Source: JBFFXF01 sp041569895 (GTDB taxonomy: Bacteria; Planctomycetota; UBA8108; JACQVS01). Taken from it: a stretch of DNA of 8,323 bases. The notes beneath the pieces were generated by a model. The model worked only from the letters and a program-made list of their open reading frames with translations, was not told where the DNA came from and ran no database searches. Positions 1 to 5,842 of this stretch are shown here, in pieces. Where the stretch lies: positions 1 through 8,323 of the forward strand of contig JBFFXF010000306.1 in the NCBI GenBank assembly GCA_041569895.1. Reading direction: 5' to 3'. The position numbers and the translations under genes are program-made. Within the stretch, counting starts at the first letter, position 1. Each line of letters starts with the position of its first letter.

Positions 1-2
1 AC

Positions 3-272
3 GCCTTCGGCATCCCGATGCACTACGACAACACGCAGAACAGCCAGTTCGTGCCCCAGGACGGCTCGGCGCACATGCCGGAGGTCCTCGATCACCCGCC
101 GGATCCGCGCGAGTCGACCGATTACGGCGTCGTCCCGAAGGAGGGGATCCAGCGAGTCGGATACGACCTGTGGTCGCACGGCGGCGGGCTTCACCGGACC
201 AAGGCGGATGAGCTCGATGAGGCCATGAAGGAGACTATCGCCTCGTGGAACATCTCCGCGAGCGATATCTGA
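3..272 (+). CDS. GspG-type major pseudopilin, C-terminal part (5' end outside window)
   Basis: The frame is open from the left edge to a TGA at 270-272, giving 89 visible residues; the N-terminal leader and helix lie upstream of the window. The C-terminal section contains a VGYDLWSHGG stretch followed by an acidic helix and a final SW-N-I-S-A-S-D-I. This fits the conserved C-terminal pattern of type II secretion major pseudopilins (a YDL-S-G segment followed by a terminal DI-W-type strand). In that family the protein polymerises into the periplasmic pseudopilus that pushes substrates through the outer-membrane secretin. The glycine- and aspartate-rich calcium loop usual in GspG is not evident here. 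Being directly upstream of three minor pseudopilins in GspH-I-J order supports the GspG call. An alternative is another pseudopilin or type IV pilin-like protein. The ATG at 18 is internal to the frame and is probably not the start. Confidence 0.65.
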   Translation, partial: AFGIPMHYDNTQNSQFVPQDGSAHMPEVLDHPPDPRESTDYGVVPKEGIQRVGYDLWSHGGGLHRTKADELDEAMKETIASWNISASDI

Positions 273-327
273 GAGACGCTCTCGATCGACACGTCGAGGC
301 GTGGCGAGGGACAGGAAAGAGACGCTG

Positions 328-1212
328 ATGCAGCCATCACACACGACGCAACGAGGGGCCGCGACGCGACGCGGTGCCTTCACGCTCATCGAGCTCATGG
401 TCGTGATCGCGATCATCACGATGGCGGCGGGCCTGATGATCCCGTCTCTGACGGATTTCTTCAGGAACCGCGAGCTCGAGGGAGTGCTCTCGCGCGTCAC
501 CGCGACGCTCTCCTCCGCTCGCCTGCACGCCGTATCCGGCAACCGGACCTACGCCGTCGTCTTCTTCGCCGAGGGCGCGCGGGTCTACGACGTCGACCGC
601 AGGACCTGGAAGGCCGACGACGACTTCAACCCGCGCTCCGGGTTCTCCAAGAGCGACGAGATCCATATCGATTTCGTGTTCGCCCGCATGCACAACCGGT
701 GCGGCACGATCGCGGGCGGATCCCGGGAGTGCCACTTCGCCGAGGAGCATCAGGCGTGCTCGAACGAGTGCGACATGGTCTGGTCGAACTTGCCGCGCTA
801 CGAGGACTGGTGGTGGTTCATCACCAAGAACCGGGCCGCGACGGTGGATTCGACGGCGTCGGAGGTCGATCCCAGCGCGCCGGTGAAGTTCCCGATCGAC
901 GGTCTGATCGCCGTCGTTTACAGCCGTGACGGCATGCTGCAGACGGTCGTTCCGGACACGGTGTTCGTTCACGATCCCGGCGCGCGGAACGAGTCGCCCA
1001 CGAGCTTCCACCCGCCGATCGGCCTGAAGACGCTCAGCAAGAAGGGGAGCGACGTGGCGAGCGCGCTGTACAAGCGCAAGGAGTCGGCGGACATCATGAT
1101 CTGGCAGCGTGGCAACGACTATGCGTGTTTCGTCGACCTGCAGATGTCGGGCTCCGTGAAGTCGGAGGTCGCGTCCGCCGAGAAGGTCCTCGAACGGAAC
1201 CTGCTGAAGTAG
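328..1212 (+). CDS. GspH/FimT-type minor pseudopilin (prepilin-type N-terminal cleavage/methylation protein)
   Basis: This 294-residue protein has a basic leader (residues 1-17), then FTLIELMVV and a hydrophobic helix to about residue 40, the class III signal of prepilin peptidase substrates. The following stretch (SRVTATLSSARLHAVSGNRTYAVVF, split around residues 56-80) resembles the GspH/FimT helix and first strand. By family knowledge it would be processed at the inner membrane and built into the pseudopilus tip. Glu22 is the conserved Glu+5 only if cleavage follows Ala17, so the -1 residue is Ala, not Gly. Five cysteines (125, 135, 144, 148, 267) are unusual for the family. At 294 residues it is well above the roughly 170-190 of classical GspH. 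I chose ATG 328 because AGGA at 313-316 precedes it by 11 bases. A GTG at 301 would extend the leader by nine residues but lacks a good site. Confidence 0.85.
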   Translation: MQPSHTTQRGAATRRGAFTLIELMVVIAIITMAAGLMIPSLTDFFRNRELEGVLSRVTATLSSARLHAVSGNRTYAVVFFAEGARVYDVDRRTWKADDDFNPRSGFSKSDEIHIDFVFARMHNRCGTIAGGSRECHFAEEHQACSNECDMVWSNLPRYEDWWWFITKNRAATVDSTASEVDPSAPVKFPIDGLIAVVYSRDGMLQTVVPDTVFVHDPGARNESPTSFHPPIGLKTLSKKGSDVASALYKRKESADIMIWQRGNDYACFVDLQMSGSVKSEVASAEKVLERNLLK

Positions 1213-1228
1213 TTGCGGTGAGTGCCGC

Positions 1229-1235
1229 AAAGGAG
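1229..1235 (+). promoter_or_regulatory. Ribosome binding site of the GspI-type gene
   Basis: AAAGGAG lies 12 bases before ATG 1248. It favours this start over the upstream in-frame codons at 1125 and 1218, which would overlap the preceding gene or leave the site inside the coding region. Confidence 0.6.
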
Positions 1236-1247
1236 AGTCCTGCGATC

Positions 1248-2084
1248 ATGCCCATCAAGAGACGGACACCGCTCCGGCGGATGACTCGAGACCGGGGCGC
1301 TCGACGGCGCTCGGGATTCACCATCCTCGAGATCCTCGTCGCGACGGCGATCCTCGTCGTCGGACTGGTCGGCGTGCTGGCGCTCTTCCCGGCCGGGATC
1401 TACGTCGGGAAGGAGGTCGTCGAGGACTCGACGGCGATCGCGCTGGCGCGATCGGTCGCCGACGCCATCCGCAAGGGAATCCGCAACGAGCTCCGCGTCG
1501 AGACGAAGCGCGGCGGCGTGACGTACACGTACTTCGTTCTGCGACACGACGGCGTCGATCCCGTGCCGCGGAGACGGGACCGCGAGGATCCCGCCGGGAA
1601 CTACTACATCCTGCTGCCCCGACACGTGCCGGGCCGCACCATCCCGGGCGCCTCCCACAAGGACAGCCGGCGCGCCGCGGCGACCGGCCGTTACGGCAAG
1701 ACCTTCGTCTACCCGGAATCGGACGAGGACCTCCCGAACGGACGTGGCGACCCCTTCCGGGCCGACGACGACAAGGACGACGACCCGCTGGTCTCGAAGG
1801 TGTACTCGTTCGGCACGACGTTGCCCGAGAACGACCCGAATCTCGCCGGGCCGAGGGTCCTCCCGGACCAGAAGGACGAGGTGCTGAAGCAGTACTCGTA
1901 CGCCTTCTCGGTCCGTTCGAGCATCTACGACGCGAACATGGATCTCTATCAGGGAAACTTCGTTCCCGGTGACGAGCTCTACCACTTCCGCGTGATGATC
2001 TTCCGGGCATTCAACCAGAACTACACGCCGGGCGGCGTCCCGGTGGAGCCGGTCTACGAGCTCGATTTCGAGGTGGCGCGATGA
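1248..2084 (+). CDS. GspI/PilV-type minor pseudopilin
   Basis: This 278-residue protein has an arginine-rich leader (about nine Arg/Lys in residues 1-21), then SG|FTILEILVATAILVVGLVG. Cleavage after Gly23 is canonical and Glu28 is Glu+5. The hydrophobic helix runs to about residue 48 and is followed by LFPAG. The 'GLVGVLALFPAG' style is one I associate with PilV/GspI-like proteins of planctomycetes and acidobacteria (family recollection). Classical GspI is about 120 residues, so roughly 150 extra residues follow the helix. They include an acidic cluster at 173-179 (DDDKDDD), conceivably a cation site, which is inference only. The C-terminal YHFRVMIFRAFNQN section looks like a pilin beta-strand region. 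It lies 35 bases after the GspH-like gene, and its TGA overlaps the next ATG (ATGA at 2081-2084), implying translational coupling. ATG 1281 is a possible alternative start. Confidence 0.83.
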   Translation: MPIKRRTPLRRMTRDRGARRRSGFTILEILVATAILVVGLVGVLALFPAGIYVGKEVVEDSTAIALARSVADAIRKGIRNELRVETKRGGVTYTYFVLRHDGVDPVPRRRDREDPAGNYYILLPRHVPGRTIPGASHKDSRRAAATGRYGKTFVYPESDEDLPNGRGDPFRADDDKDDDPLVSKVYSFGTTLPENDPNLAGPRVLPDQKDEVLKQYSYAFSVRSSIYDANMDLYQGNFVPGDELYHFRVMIFRAFNQNYTPGGVPVEPVYELDFEVAR

Positions 2085-3460
2085 GTGGACGTGCGATCGG
2101 ACAGACGCTTCGCCAGCGGATCCGGATCCGGACGGTGACCGGCGCGCCGGACGGCGGCTTCACGCTCGTCGAGCTGATGGTCGCCCTGACGCTCGCCGCG
2201 ATCATCTCCATGACTATCATGGTGATCTCGAACACGGCGCGCGAGATCTACCAGGGCACCACGAAGAAGGTCGAGCTGTCGAACAAGTTCCGCATCGCGT
2301 TGCTGAACATCGACCGCGACTTCCGGCAGTGGGTCAATACCGCCAACATGGAGTACTTCGCCGACGGCCGCGGCGTCGGAACGAGGATCAACTTCCAGTG
2401 GGACGAGGGCGAGCAGCTCCCCGACACCAGGGATGCGCTCGGGCCGGGCGTCCTCGACGGCGGCGTCTTCGGCGAGTACGACGAGTTCGCGAGCATCACC
2501 GAGCTCCACTATCTCGGCGTCGCTCCCGGGCTCGATCCCTCCAATCCGTCGAATCGAAAGATCCACGACGCGTACCAGGCGTATTTCCGCACCATGGCCT
2601 ACGTCGACGGTCAAGTGCGCGAGGCGAACGTCGAGTACAAGCTGCTCGACCCGAACCGACCGGGGCCGAACGGCAACCCGCAGCCCCCGCGCGAGGTGGT
2701 CGGCGAGCGCATGGCCGACCTCGTCCTGGTCAAGGTGGTGCGATACCACAGCATCCACTGGGACCAGCTGTTCAAGGTCGCGCAGAACTTCCCGATCATG
2801 AGGCGCCGCATCGAGGTCGCCTCGAACATCACCGACTTCAAGATCGAGTACTTCACCGAGAACCCCTTCAACCCGTCGCGCGAGGGCGGATTCAAGACGC
2901 CGGAGCAGGACTTCGAGCGTCCGGTCGAGACCGCCACCCGCCCGACCGAGCTCCAGTCGCCGCAGGTCGAGCCGTCCTACCGGCAGTTCCGCAAGGTGTT
3001 CGGGTACGGCACGAACAAGGTGCAGCAGCAGTTCGCCCGCGGCACGGCGTTCAAGGCGCGTCAGGGGGACCGCGAGCAGAAGGGACAGCACGAGCCGGTG
3101 CGCTTCGGGTTCCTGAGCTCGTCGGAGGTCCAGTTCGCCGAGCTCACACAGGGCGACCAGATCTACGTCTTCACCGAGGGCGATCGCGGCAGCGGCCAGG
3201 TGGCGGGAGCGAACCGGCCGTCGGGCCAGCAGCTCCAGTTTCCGTCGCGGCTCTACACGGTGAGGGCGAACGTCTCCGGGTTGCTCGAGTTCTACGAGTC
3301 GATCGACTCGTCCACCTGGCAGAGCGACCAGCCGTCACTGCTCTACAAGGCCTCGTTCCTGCCGTCGGCCGTGCGGGTCACGATGCGACTGGTCGACGAT
3401 CAGGGTCGCAACCCGAAGACGCTCCAGCGCGAGATCTGGATCCGGCGCAAGGCGCGCTGA
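2081..3460 (+). CDS. GspJ/PilW-type minor pseudopilin, oversized
   Basis: This 459-residue protein has a basic leader (1-26), G|FTLVELMVALTLAAIIS with cleavage after Gly26 and Glu31 as Glu+5, and a hydrophobic helix to about residue 50. Residues 61-84 (KVELSNKF...NIDRDFRQW) match the GspJ/PilW helix, where an L--D-R-F motif is typical. The end, LPSAVRVTMRLVDDQGR (428-443) followed by a terminal REIWI strand, is the characteristic GspJ/PilW C-terminus. Classical GspJ is about 200 residues. Here some 250 extra residues lie between the helix and the C-terminal strands, rich in polar loops (for example 190-210 and 265-345), which suggests an inserted domain or large loops. GspJ in known systems forms a pseudopilus-tip complex with GspI, GspH and GspK; no gspK is seen here. 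GAGG at 2070-2073, seven bases before the ATG, supports the start, which overlaps the upstream stop. Confidence 0.85.
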   Translation: MSGRAIGQTLRQRIRIRTVTGAPDGGFTLVELMVALTLAAIISMTIMVISNTAREIYQGTTKKVELSNKFRIALLNIDRDFRQWVNTANMEYFADGRGVGTRINFQWDEGEQLPDTRDALGPGVLDGGVFGEYDEFASITELHYLGVAPGLDPSNPSNRKIHDAYQAYFRTMAYVDGQVREANVEYKLLDPNRPGPNGNPQPPREVVGERMADLVLVKVVRYHSIHWDQLFKVAQNFPIMRRRIEVASNITDFKIEYFTENPFNPSREGGFKTPEQDFERPVETATRPTELQSPQVEPSYRQFRKVFGYGTNKVQQQFARGTAFKARQGDREQKGQHEPVRFGFLSSSEVQFAELTQGDQIYVFTEGDRGSGQVAGANRPSGQQLQFPSRLYTVRANVSGLLEFYESIDSSTWQSDQPSLLYKASFLPSAVRVTMRLVDDQGRNPKTLQREIWIRRKAR

Positions 3461-3508
3461 CTCTGATCTCGGTGTTTCTCGCCTGAGGCGAGAAACCCGA
3501 GATCAGAG
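3461..3508. terminator. Long hairpin between convergent genes, probable bidirectional terminator
   Basis: Bases 3461-3483 and 3487-3508 are almost perfectly complementary: 22 pairs, one bulged T at 3473, and a TGA loop at 3484-3486. The hairpin begins immediately after the TGA of the GspJ-type gene. Its right arm contains the stop codon (3503-3505, minus strand) of the convergent gene. There is no T-rich tail on either side, so it is not a textbook intrinsic terminator, but the placement between converging genes fits a two-way terminator or mRNA 3'-end stabiliser. Confidence 0.7.
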
Positions 3509-4444
3509 CTCGAGCCTGAACCACCGGAACCGACGGTTCTTCAGCGCGCAGCGGATGAAGTTGTCGCTCGCGCTCGCCTCCTCGACGATGCGCGGCGGCT
3601 CCGGGGTCTCCTCGAAGCAGAACCTCCGCGGCAGGCGGGCGTAGAGCGATCGCGGCGGCTCGCAGCACTTGAAGTGCGTGCTCGAGTCGTAGCTGTGGTA
3701 GTAGACCCGCCGCACGCCGAGCTCGCGCCGGATGAAGTCGAGCACGGCGGCGAGCACCGCCTCGTCCCACATCACGAGGTGCGGGTGCAGGACCTCCTCG
3801 AGGTATCGCCGCGCGCGCCAGACCTCGACGACCCGCCCGAGGACGCGCATGCTGCTCTTCCGCTGCCGTGCGAGCGACGCGAGCCACGTCGCCCAGAAGG
3901 CCCAGTCGGACTGCACCTCCTCGATGAGCACCTCGTCGAGATCCAGCTCGACGTCGAGCCGCGCCCACGCGAGCGTGCGGCGCCCGTCGAGGTTCACCGG
4001 GTGGAGCGAGGAGTTGAGCCAGCCCTCCGAGGACGCGTCCTCGCCGAGCAGGGCCTCGAAGGCGACGTCGTGTCGTCGCGAGAAGTTGAGCTGGAGGACG
4101 AGGCTGCTGCCGCGCCGGGTGGTCTGGTCCACCTCGCGGTCGCGGAAGCCCGGAGTCTCCCTCCACTCGTCGAGGGTCACGACGTACGACTCCGAACGCG
4201 ACGGCCAGATGCCGGCCAGCCGATCCGGAGTCAGGCGATCGCCGCCCCCCCGCGCGAGCCACTCGCGCACGCAGGGCTTCTGGAGGAGGCGGCCGTACCT
4301 CGAGCGCTTCACCTCGCGGACCGTCTTGCCCTCGCCGACGAACCACTCGAGGAGCATCAACGCGTAACGGTCGCGGAAGTAGTGAAAGAGCGTTCTGTCG
4401 CTGCCGAGCGCGGCGCGTATGGCGGACACCATCGTTCCGTGCAT
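3503..4444 (-). CDS. Uncharacterised protein with EEVQSDW motif, related to a domain of phage/plasmid polyvalent proteins
   Basis: I do not recognise a named family with certainty. The 313-residue protein has no signal peptide or membrane segment and is probably cytoplasmic. Residues 148-181 contain H-P-x-N, then TLAWARLDV and VLIEEVQSDW. Residues 226-255 contain W-x-E-A followed by VYYHSYDSS. This order (His, N-x-LA-x-x-R, EE[IV]QSDW, W-x-E-A helix, strand) matches my recollection of a domain embedded in very large phage and mobile-element polyvalent proteins, where it also appears as IEEIQSDW. Here it would be a compact stand-alone copy. The acidic, Gln and Asp residues of the motif look catalytic, but the activity is unknown. 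The N-terminal 60 residues are Arg-rich and helical. ATG 4444 lacks a clear ribosome binding site; ATG 4432 is an alternative. The gene lies downstream of the coiled-coil unit, beyond its terminator, so it is probably transcribed separately. Confidence 0.8.
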   Translation of the reverse strand: MHGTMVSAIRAALGSDRTLFHYFRDRYALMLLEWFVGEGKTVREVKRSRYGRLLQKPCVREWLARGGGDRLTPDRLAGIWPSRSESYVVTLDEWRETPGFRDREVDQTTRRGSSLVLQLNFSRRHDVAFEALLGEDASSEGWLNSSLHPVNLDGRRTLAWARLDVELDLDEVLIEEVQSDWAFWATWLASLARQRKSSMRVLGRVVEVWRARRYLEEVLHPHLVMWDEAVLAAVLDFIRRELGVRRVYYHSYDSSTHFKCCEPPRSLYARLPRRFCFEETPEPPRIVEEASASDNFIRCALKNRRFRWFRLEL

Positions 4445-4519
4445 GCCGGGGTAGACGGAGAGCGCGCCGCGGATTTGACCGGCCGGGAGGAGGGGTCGGG
4501 GAGCCGCGGATCGCGGCGG
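4445..4519. other. Non-coding gap upstream of the EEVQSDW gene
   Basis: This stretch holds a six-pair GC hairpin (4503-4517, GAT loop) and no recognisable -35/-10 or sigma-54 element for the minus-strand gene that starts at 4444. The reading frame of that gene stays open upstream through this stretch, but there is no ATG, GTG or TTG codon that would extend it convincingly. Confidence 0.4.
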
Positions 4520-4575
4520 GAGGGAAAAGAACGACGCCGACCGATGATCACCCGAGCGGCGATCACCGGTCGGCG
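4520..4575 (-). terminator. Intrinsic terminator of the coiled-coil gene pair
   Basis: On the minus strand a stem pairs 4567-4575 with 4535-4543 (nine perfect pairs, CGCCGACCG/CGGTCGGCG), extended inward with two mismatches to a loop near 4553-4557. It is followed by TCGTTCTTTTCCC, a T-rich tail unusual in this GC-rich sequence. It starts 11 bases after the stop codon of the exported coiled-coil gene. A second small perfect hairpin (4503-4517) lies just beyond. Confidence 0.7.
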
Positions 4576-4586
4576 CTTCCGTCCGA

Positions 4587-5204
4587 TCACTTCGGGGCGG
4601 GGGCCGGCGGCGTCTGGGGCGCGCGAAGCGCGGTCATGGCGTCGTTGTAGGCGTCGCGCAGCTCCGCGAGGGCGTCGGTCGCGCCGGCGCTGAAGGCCGT
4701 CCACGACTCGGCGCCCCTCTCCCCGAGCTTCGCCAGGCGCTCCTGGAGCTCCCTCTCCTTCGCGGCGATCTTCTCCAGCAGCTCCTTCGCTCGCTGCTTC
4801 GCCTCGGCGGCGGTGGTGCCGGCGTCGTCGCGGATCGCCTCGATGCGCTGCTCGAGCGATGCGCGCATCTCGGAGAGCTTGTTCGCGACGCTCTCCTGGA
4901 ACTCCTCGCGGCGCTCCTCGAGGTATGCCGCGGTGGCCTCGAGCGCCTGGTCGGTCTCCGCCTTCACCTGCGACAGGTCGACGTCGTCGCCACCCGTCCC
5001 GGGGAGGCTCGCCGTCGCGGGGTTCGCCGGGCTTTGCACGGCCGGCGCCTTCGCTCCCGACCCCTCGCGCGAGGCCGGCTCACTGGACGACGATCCGGGC
5101 TCGCACCCCGGCGCACTCAGCAGGGCGCAGCAGATTCCCGCCGCGCCGAGCATGCCCACTGTCCACGACCCCGTCCGTCTCGATCGCCGCTTTTCGGTCG
5201 CCAC
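4587..5204 (-). CDS. Exported coiled-coil protein, putative lipoprotein, sll1863-like C-terminal half
   Basis: This 205-residue protein has a basic N-terminus (1-14), a hydrophobic stretch (15-33) and Cys34 in SAPGC-E. This resembles a lipoprotein signal, but Ala rather than Leu sits at -3, so the lipobox is degenerate and simple secretion or membrane anchoring remains possible. A low-complexity Ser/Ala/Pro/Gly tether follows (35-75). A long charged coiled coil runs from about 78 to 165, and the end is Pro/Ala-rich. Residues 132-195 align without gaps to the neighbouring small protein: AK, L, K, Q, L, L, R-A and W positions coincide, and Trp168 matches its Trp70. This suggests duplication followed by relocation to the envelope. 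The start is GTG 5204, with GAGG (5214-5217) nine bases upstream. The gene is 54 bases downstream of the sll1863-type gene and probably co-transcribed. Its function is not known; a periplasmic structural or stress role is inference. Confidence 0.8.
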   Translation of the reverse strand: MATEKRRSRRTGSWTVGMLGAAGICCALLSAPGCEPGSSSSEPASREGSGAKAPAVQSPANPATASLPGTGGDDVDLSQVKAETDQALEATAAYLEERREEFQESVANKLSEMRASLEQRIEAIRDDAGTTAAEAKQRAKELLEKIAAKERELQERLAKLGERGAESWTAFSAGATDALAELRDAYNDAMTALRAPQTPPAPAPK

Positions 5205-5258
5205 TGTCTCGGTCCTCGCTCTCTGTTTTTCGTCGATACCGCCGGTCGGACGCGCGAC

Positions 5259-5558
5259 TCACGCGCCCTTCTTCAATGCGTCACGCGCGCCCTTGATCGC
5301 GTCCTTCAGATCGCCCCACGCCCGCTCGACGTCGTCGGTGATCTCCTCCCAGGCGTCGGCGCTCCGCAGCTTGAGTTCCTCGAGCTTTCGCTGCGCCGAA
5401 TCTCGTTTGTGGGTGAGCTCATCGAGCTTGTCCTGAGCCTTGATCTTGGCATCGGCGGCCGCGCATTGCAATTCCGCCTTCATCCGGTCGATCTCGGCCG
5501 ACCACGCCTTGAGCTGCGACTCGACGCGCTCCTCGTACGCCTTCTTCTTGTCGATCAT
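5259..5558 (-). CDS. sll1863-type coiled-coil stress response protein
   Basis: This 99-residue protein is almost wholly charged helix: MIDKKKAYEERVESQLKAW, then an A-DAK-K heptad region, KLEELKLRSADAWEE, then a final VERAWGDLKDAI helix. The pattern (YE-K/R at the start, a long coiled coil, 'S-DAWE', then 'V--AW--LK-A') fits my memory of the family annotated 'sll1863 family stress response protein', first named in Synechocystis. Its biochemical role is not established. There is no signal peptide, so it is cytoplasmic. I chose ATG 5558 over in-frame ATGs at 5579 and 5594 because GGAGGG at 5568-5573 (minus strand) precedes it by nine bases and the family normally begins close to the KKAYEE motif. 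A sigma-54-like promoter sits about 115-140 bases upstream, and the exported paralogue follows 54 bases downstream. Confidence 0.85.
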   Translation of the reverse strand: MIDKKKAYEERVESQLKAWSAEIDRMKAELQCAAADAKIKAQDKLDELTHKRDSAQRKLEELKLRSADAWEEITDDVERAWGDLKDAIKGARDALKKGA

Positions 5559-5567
5559 GGGTCGGTT

Positions 5568-5573
5568 CCCTCC
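5568..5573 (-). promoter_or_regulatory. Ribosome binding site of the sll1863-type gene
   Basis: GGAGGG on the minus strand lies nine bases before ATG 5558. It decides between three in-frame ATG codons (5594, 5579, 5558); the two upstream ones lack a comparable site. Confidence 0.7.
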
Positions 5574-5681
5574 GATCATGTATGCGTTTTTCATGGCGTT
5601 TCCCGTGTCTGAGAGATCGCGTGCCCTGGTGACTCACCCGGTCGTGCCGGTCCCTGTCGTCCCGACCCGCCGGGGGAGAGG

Positions 5682-5697
5682 TGCAACCGCCGTTCCA
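5682..5697 (-). promoter_or_regulatory. Putative sigma-54 (RpoN) promoter for the coiled-coil gene pair
   Basis: On the minus strand the sequence is TGGAACGGCGGTTGCA. Against the sigma-54 consensus TGGCACG-N4-TTGC[A/T], the only mismatch is A for C at the fourth position, and the invariant GG-N10-GC spacing is exact. Transcription would start near 5670 and give a leader of about 110 bases before ATG 5558. An NtrC-type activator, which works only on such promoters, is encoded about 1.1 kb away. Confidence 0.65.
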
Positions 5698-5713
5698 TCG
5701 GGGTTCCATCGGG
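5692..5713. repeat. 11-bp tandem duplication at the promoter
   Basis: GTTCCATCGGG occurs twice back to back (5692-5702 and 5703-5713). Read on the minus strand, it duplicates the TGGAAC half of the -24 sigma-54 element. Only the copy nearer the -12 element has correct spacing. Confidence 0.75.
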
Positions 5714-5771
5714 GCGTCCGCGCCCGGAAGCGACTCACCGGGCCCTCCGTGCGCCCCCCGCCGGGAAAATC

Positions 5772-5797
5772 CTGCAAGGCCGTGCAGAAAACAGCAC
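5772..5797. promoter_or_regulatory. Overlapping dyads, candidate activator (enhancer) site or weak terminator
   Basis: Two dyads overlap: CTGCA-N6-TGCAG (5772-5787) and GTGC-N8-GCAC (5782-5797). They lie 75-100 bases upstream of the sigma-54-like -24 element, the usual distance for an NtrC-family enhancer, and the TGCA half-sites resemble the TGCAC of classical NtrC sites. The alternative is a weak terminator of the kinase gene, because the 5-bp stem is followed by GATTTT on the minus strand, 56 bases past the kinase stop. Confidence 0.4.
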
Positions 5798-5842
5798 AAT
5801 GGCGAGCTTCGAGCTGCCCCGCGCGCGCGCCGGACGGCCTGC

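Noticed and set aside
1110..1124. GG-N10-GC match (TGGCAACGACTATGC) as a sigma-54 promoter for the GspI-type gene
   Set aside because: It has three mismatches in defined positions, lies inside the GspH-type coding sequence and looks like a chance hit.
1125..1247. Upstream extension of the GspI-type gene
   Set aside because: It would overlap the GspH-type gene by 88 bases and put about 40 extra residues before the leader; the AAAGGAG site supports ATG 1248.
337..3091. Minus-strand open frames across the pseudopilin operon
   Set aside because: Third-position GC bias opens these frames; the plus strand carries three prepilin leaders, ribosome binding sites and an ATGA overlap.
3674..4693. Plus-strand open frames opposite the EEVQSDW gene and the exported coiled-coil gene
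   Set aside because: The translations are Arg/Ala/Glu-rich with no motif, and the minus-strand genes have clear family features and terminators.
5772..5787. TGCACGGCCTTGCA on the minus strand as a second sigma-54 promoter
   Set aside because: The -24 and -12 elements are one base too close and the GG is missing; spacing is strict for this factor. It is better treated as a dyad.
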